Shown here one piece after another: positions 62,726 to 64,000 of a stretch of DNA of 64,000 nt. The DNA is taken from contig JANQLG010000040.1 in the NCBI GenBank assembly GCA_028280715.1, forward strand, positions 25,566 to 89,565. Direction: 5' to 3'. Under the pieces are notes generated by a model, which made no database searches, was not told the DNA's origin, and was given only the letters and a program-made list of their open reading frames with translations. A program made the translations under genes and the position numbers. Numbering within the stretch: the first letter of the stretch is position 1; the number at the start of each line of letters is the position of its first letter. Source of the DNA: Spongiibacteraceae bacterium (GTDB lineage: Bacteria > Pseudomonadota > Gammaproteobacteria > Pseudomonadales > Dasaniaceae).

Positions 62726-62761
62726 ATAAAAAAGGCCACCCTATGGGTGGCCTTTTTTATT
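62726..62761 (+). terminator. Terminator behind tRNA-Val
   Basis: AAAAAAGGCCACC and GGTGGCCTTTTTT form a strong stem with a short loop followed by T, right after the tRNA CCA. It closely resembles the terminator at 57976. Confidence 0.9.
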
Positions 62762-62788
62762 TGGCATAATCGAGGGTGAGAACCATCT

Positions 62789-62883
62789 GGTTCGACAAAT
62801 GCGCGAGCATTTGAAACGAGCGACAATGTCGCGAAGCCCCGAAGGGGTAGTAACAGCCCTAAGGCTGTTACTATTCAATCCAC
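62789..62883 (+). repeat. Structured insert, copy 2, with T-loop-like borders
   Basis: GGTTCGA (62789-62795) and AATCCAC (62877-62883) flank an 81-base segment with four perfect hairpins: CAAATGC/GCATTTG, GCGAC/GTCGC, CCCC/GGGG and TAGTAACAGCC/GGCTGTTACTA. Order, spacing and connecting sequences (CGAG, GCGAAGCC) match copy 1 although stem sequences differ in a compensating way. No tRNA anticodon arm precedes this copy. Confidence 0.75.
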
Positions 62884-62918
62884 GCTATCAGCCTGCGCAG
62901 CAGGTTATTAGGGAAAGT

Positions 62919-63404
62919 ATGAGTCCAAAGGATATTACATCAATAGCAATAAAGTTCTTCGGCATTTATCTGATGGTCAATGTAGTTCTTTATTTCCCAA
63001 CAATGATTATGTCGCTAACTGCACTTGAACAGTACCAAGACGAAAAATTCAGCGGTAGTGTATTTATCACTGTGGTTGGAGCCTTCATCCTTTTAGGCAT
63101 TATTGTTTCTTTCATCCTGATTCGCCTAGCCAATTCAATAGCCTCAAGAACCACCGAGCCAGCTGAGAGCTCACCAACGCTTTCACAAGAATTCTTGCTG
63201 CAAGTATTAGGTGTCTATTTCATTGTCAGCGGTCTTTCTATAATGCCAGGTTATAGTCTATCTATCTTCAAAGGGGCAGCGTCTGACACTACAAAACTCC
63301 TTTATGGTGCTGGTTATATATTTCAAGTGGCTGTTGGCAGCTATTTGCTAATAAAGCCCGTAGTATGGGGCCAGTGGCTCAATAAGCTGCGAGGCCGGAA
63401 CTAA
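62919..63404 (+). CDS. Small membrane protein (cassette-like)
   Basis: A 161-residue protein with about four hydrophobic segments: residues 9-30, 45-65, a third near residues 88-107 and a fourth near 125-145. It starts MSPKDITSIAIKFFGIYL with GGGAAAG upstream. I do not recognise a family. An integron-type attC site begins five bases after its stop codon, so it looks like a gene cassette. An in-frame upstream extension would run through the structured repeat and is rejected. Confidence 0.65.
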   Translation: MSPKDITSIAIKFFGIYLMVNVVLYFPTMIMSLTALEQYQDEKFSGSVFITVVGAFILLGIIVSFILIRLANSIASRTTEPAESSPTLSQEFLLQVLGVYFIVSGLSIMPGYSLSIFKGAASDTTKLLYGAGYIFQVAVGSYLLIKPVVWGQWLNKLRGRN

Positions 63405-63408
63405 TGCC

Positions 63409-63492
63409 TTCTAACAAGCAGCGGCACACACGCCACACTATGTGTGGCTGGACTCACTGCTGCGCAGTTCGCCCGTGCGCTGGGCGTTAAGT
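63409..63492 (+). other. Integron attC-like recombination site
   Basis: An 84-base element with attC layout: R'' TTCTAAC (63409-63415) and R' GTTAAGT (63486-63492); L'' CAGCGGCAC (63419-63427) pairs with L' GTGCGCTG (63475-63482) with one unpaired extrahelical base, as in true attC sites; inside, GCCACAC/GTGTGGC forms a terminal hairpin. It begins just after a stop codon and ends at the next gene's start, the normal position of attC between cassettes. R'' deviates in its first base. Confidence 0.65.
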
Positions 63493-63811
63493 GTCAAACA
63501 TGTTAGAAGTATTGAAAGATATCGGATTTTTCTTGCTAATTACTTTTGGAGCAATAGTTTTTATTCAGCGTTTTTCATCACTTTTGTTTTCGCTAATCTT
63601 GGAGTCTGAAATGATCGAAAGTGAATGGGAAGAGTATATTCTTTACAAAAAGTACCGTTCTTCTGATAGCCTAGTTATCCGTATAATTGGCAAAATAATA
63701 GACATTTCTGACTCCATTAGTTTTGGAATAATACGAGCTTTCCCTATTGCATTGAGCCTTTTTGCAGCTCTGGTAGTGATTTATGTCTTTGTCGCAATTA
63801 TCAACACTTAA
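63491..63811 (+). CDS. Small membrane protein directly after the attC-like site
   Basis: A 106-residue protein (GTG 63491; ATG 63500 is an alternative) with one hydrophobic segment near residues 12-36, a charged middle (ESEWEEYILYKKYRSSDS) and another at the C terminus. It is A/T-rich and unlike any family I know. Start overlaps the end of the attC-like site, a usual cassette arrangement. No second attC is evident after it. Confidence 0.55.
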   Translation: MSNMLEVLKDIGFFLLITFGAIVFIQRFSSLLFSLILESEMIESEWEEYILYKKYRSSDSLVIRIIGKIIDISDSISFGIIRAFPIALSLFAALVVIYVFVAIINT

Positions 63812-63891
63812 AAACTAATATACGGACTGTAGGGTTCGTACTATTACACTGTTAGCGACAAGCATGCCGAATTAAATAAAGGAGTAATAAA

Positions 63892-64000
63892 GTGAATATT
63901 AAAAAAATGTCAAAATTTCTAGTTCCAATTATTTTATTTATAAATATTAATACTGCATATGCCGCCAATAGTTTTTCGTGTGTTGGTAAAATCGATAAAG
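63892..64000 (+). CDS. Exported protein, N-terminal part (partial)
   Basis: A frame opens at GTG 63892 with AAAGGAG eight bases upstream and runs off the window. The 36 visible residues are a signal peptide (KKMSKFLVPIILFINI then a cleavage site near AYA-ANS), followed by SFSCVGKIDK. It is A/T-rich. The family cannot be judged. Confidence 0.6.
   Translation, partial: MNIKKMSKFLVPIILFININTAYAANSFSCVGKIDK

Noticed and set aside
63812..63891. Possible second attC site after the 106-residue protein
   Set aside because: A GTTAGCG sequence is present, but no matching R'' or paired L boxes were found at a suitable distance.

Overview
The window looks like a chromosomal segment of a gammaproteobacterium, probably a marine Cellvibrionales/Pseudomonadales-type lineage. 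This rests on gene order (zapE-rplM-rpsI-petABC-sspAB, then dolP-diaA-yraN-lpoA-rsmI-rnpB), a sigma-54 controlled pspF/pspABC locus, and protein resemblance. The taxonomic placement is inference; no 16S gene is present. No insertion sequence, phage gene, integrase or CRISPR array was seen.

Layout. 1-12.3 kb is core housekeeping: Nif3-like protein end, zapG, zapE, rplM-rpsI, the bc1 complex (cytochrome b and c1 fused in one reading frame), sspA-sspB, an envelope block on the minus strand (dolP, diaA, yraN, lpoA), rsmI and RNase P RNA. 12.3-17.3 kb holds a MntP-like membrane protein, the phage-shock locus (pspF divergent from a sigma-54 promoter, a 45-residue membrane peptide, pspABC) and an HDOD protein. 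17.3-25.9 kb is mixed: a promoter-to-terminator interval that may be a small RNA, a tyrosine phosphatase, several conserved small proteins, a macrodomain protein, a chalcone-isomerase-like/TonB-C fusion, a cyclic-nucleotide-binding protein, a CheY-CheC-like pair and an RNA methyltransferase.

25.9-42.3 kb is a cobalamin island: cobQ, cbiB, a CobD/CobC-type decarboxylase, cbiZ, a PanE-like reductase, btuDCF, cobO and btuB behind a cobalamin riboswitch, then bluB, cobS, cobC, cobT and cobU. No corrin-ring genes are present, so the set fits uptake, salvage and remodelling of corrinoids: BtuBFCD import, CobO adenosylation, CbiZ side-chain removal, CbiB/CobU/CobS/CobC/CobT reassembly, and BluB making the lower ligand. 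A FAS1 lipoprotein and a BLUF photoreceptor lie inside it.

42.4-49 kb carries yajQ broken by an octanucleotide repeat, DUF465 and DksA-like genes, metY, a MAPEG protein, ornithine cyclodeaminase and arginase, and an unknown gene behind a LexA-type box. 49.1-58.0 kb is the most striking locus: a five-gene operon matching the Bacteroidetes hmuRSTUV heme-acquisition layout (TonB-dependent heme-type receptor, giant membrane-anchored CobN-like chelatase, membrane protein, ExbB/TolQ-like protein, DUF2149 protein), behind a perfect 13-bp inverted repeat.

58.0-64 kb is accessory: a 2-kb insertion flanked by tRNA-Asn and a 46-bp copy of its 3' end, uvrB, a tRNA-Val gene with a nearby broken copy whose T loop is interrupted by a structured element, a second copy of that element, and small membrane-protein ORFs separated by an integron-type attC site.
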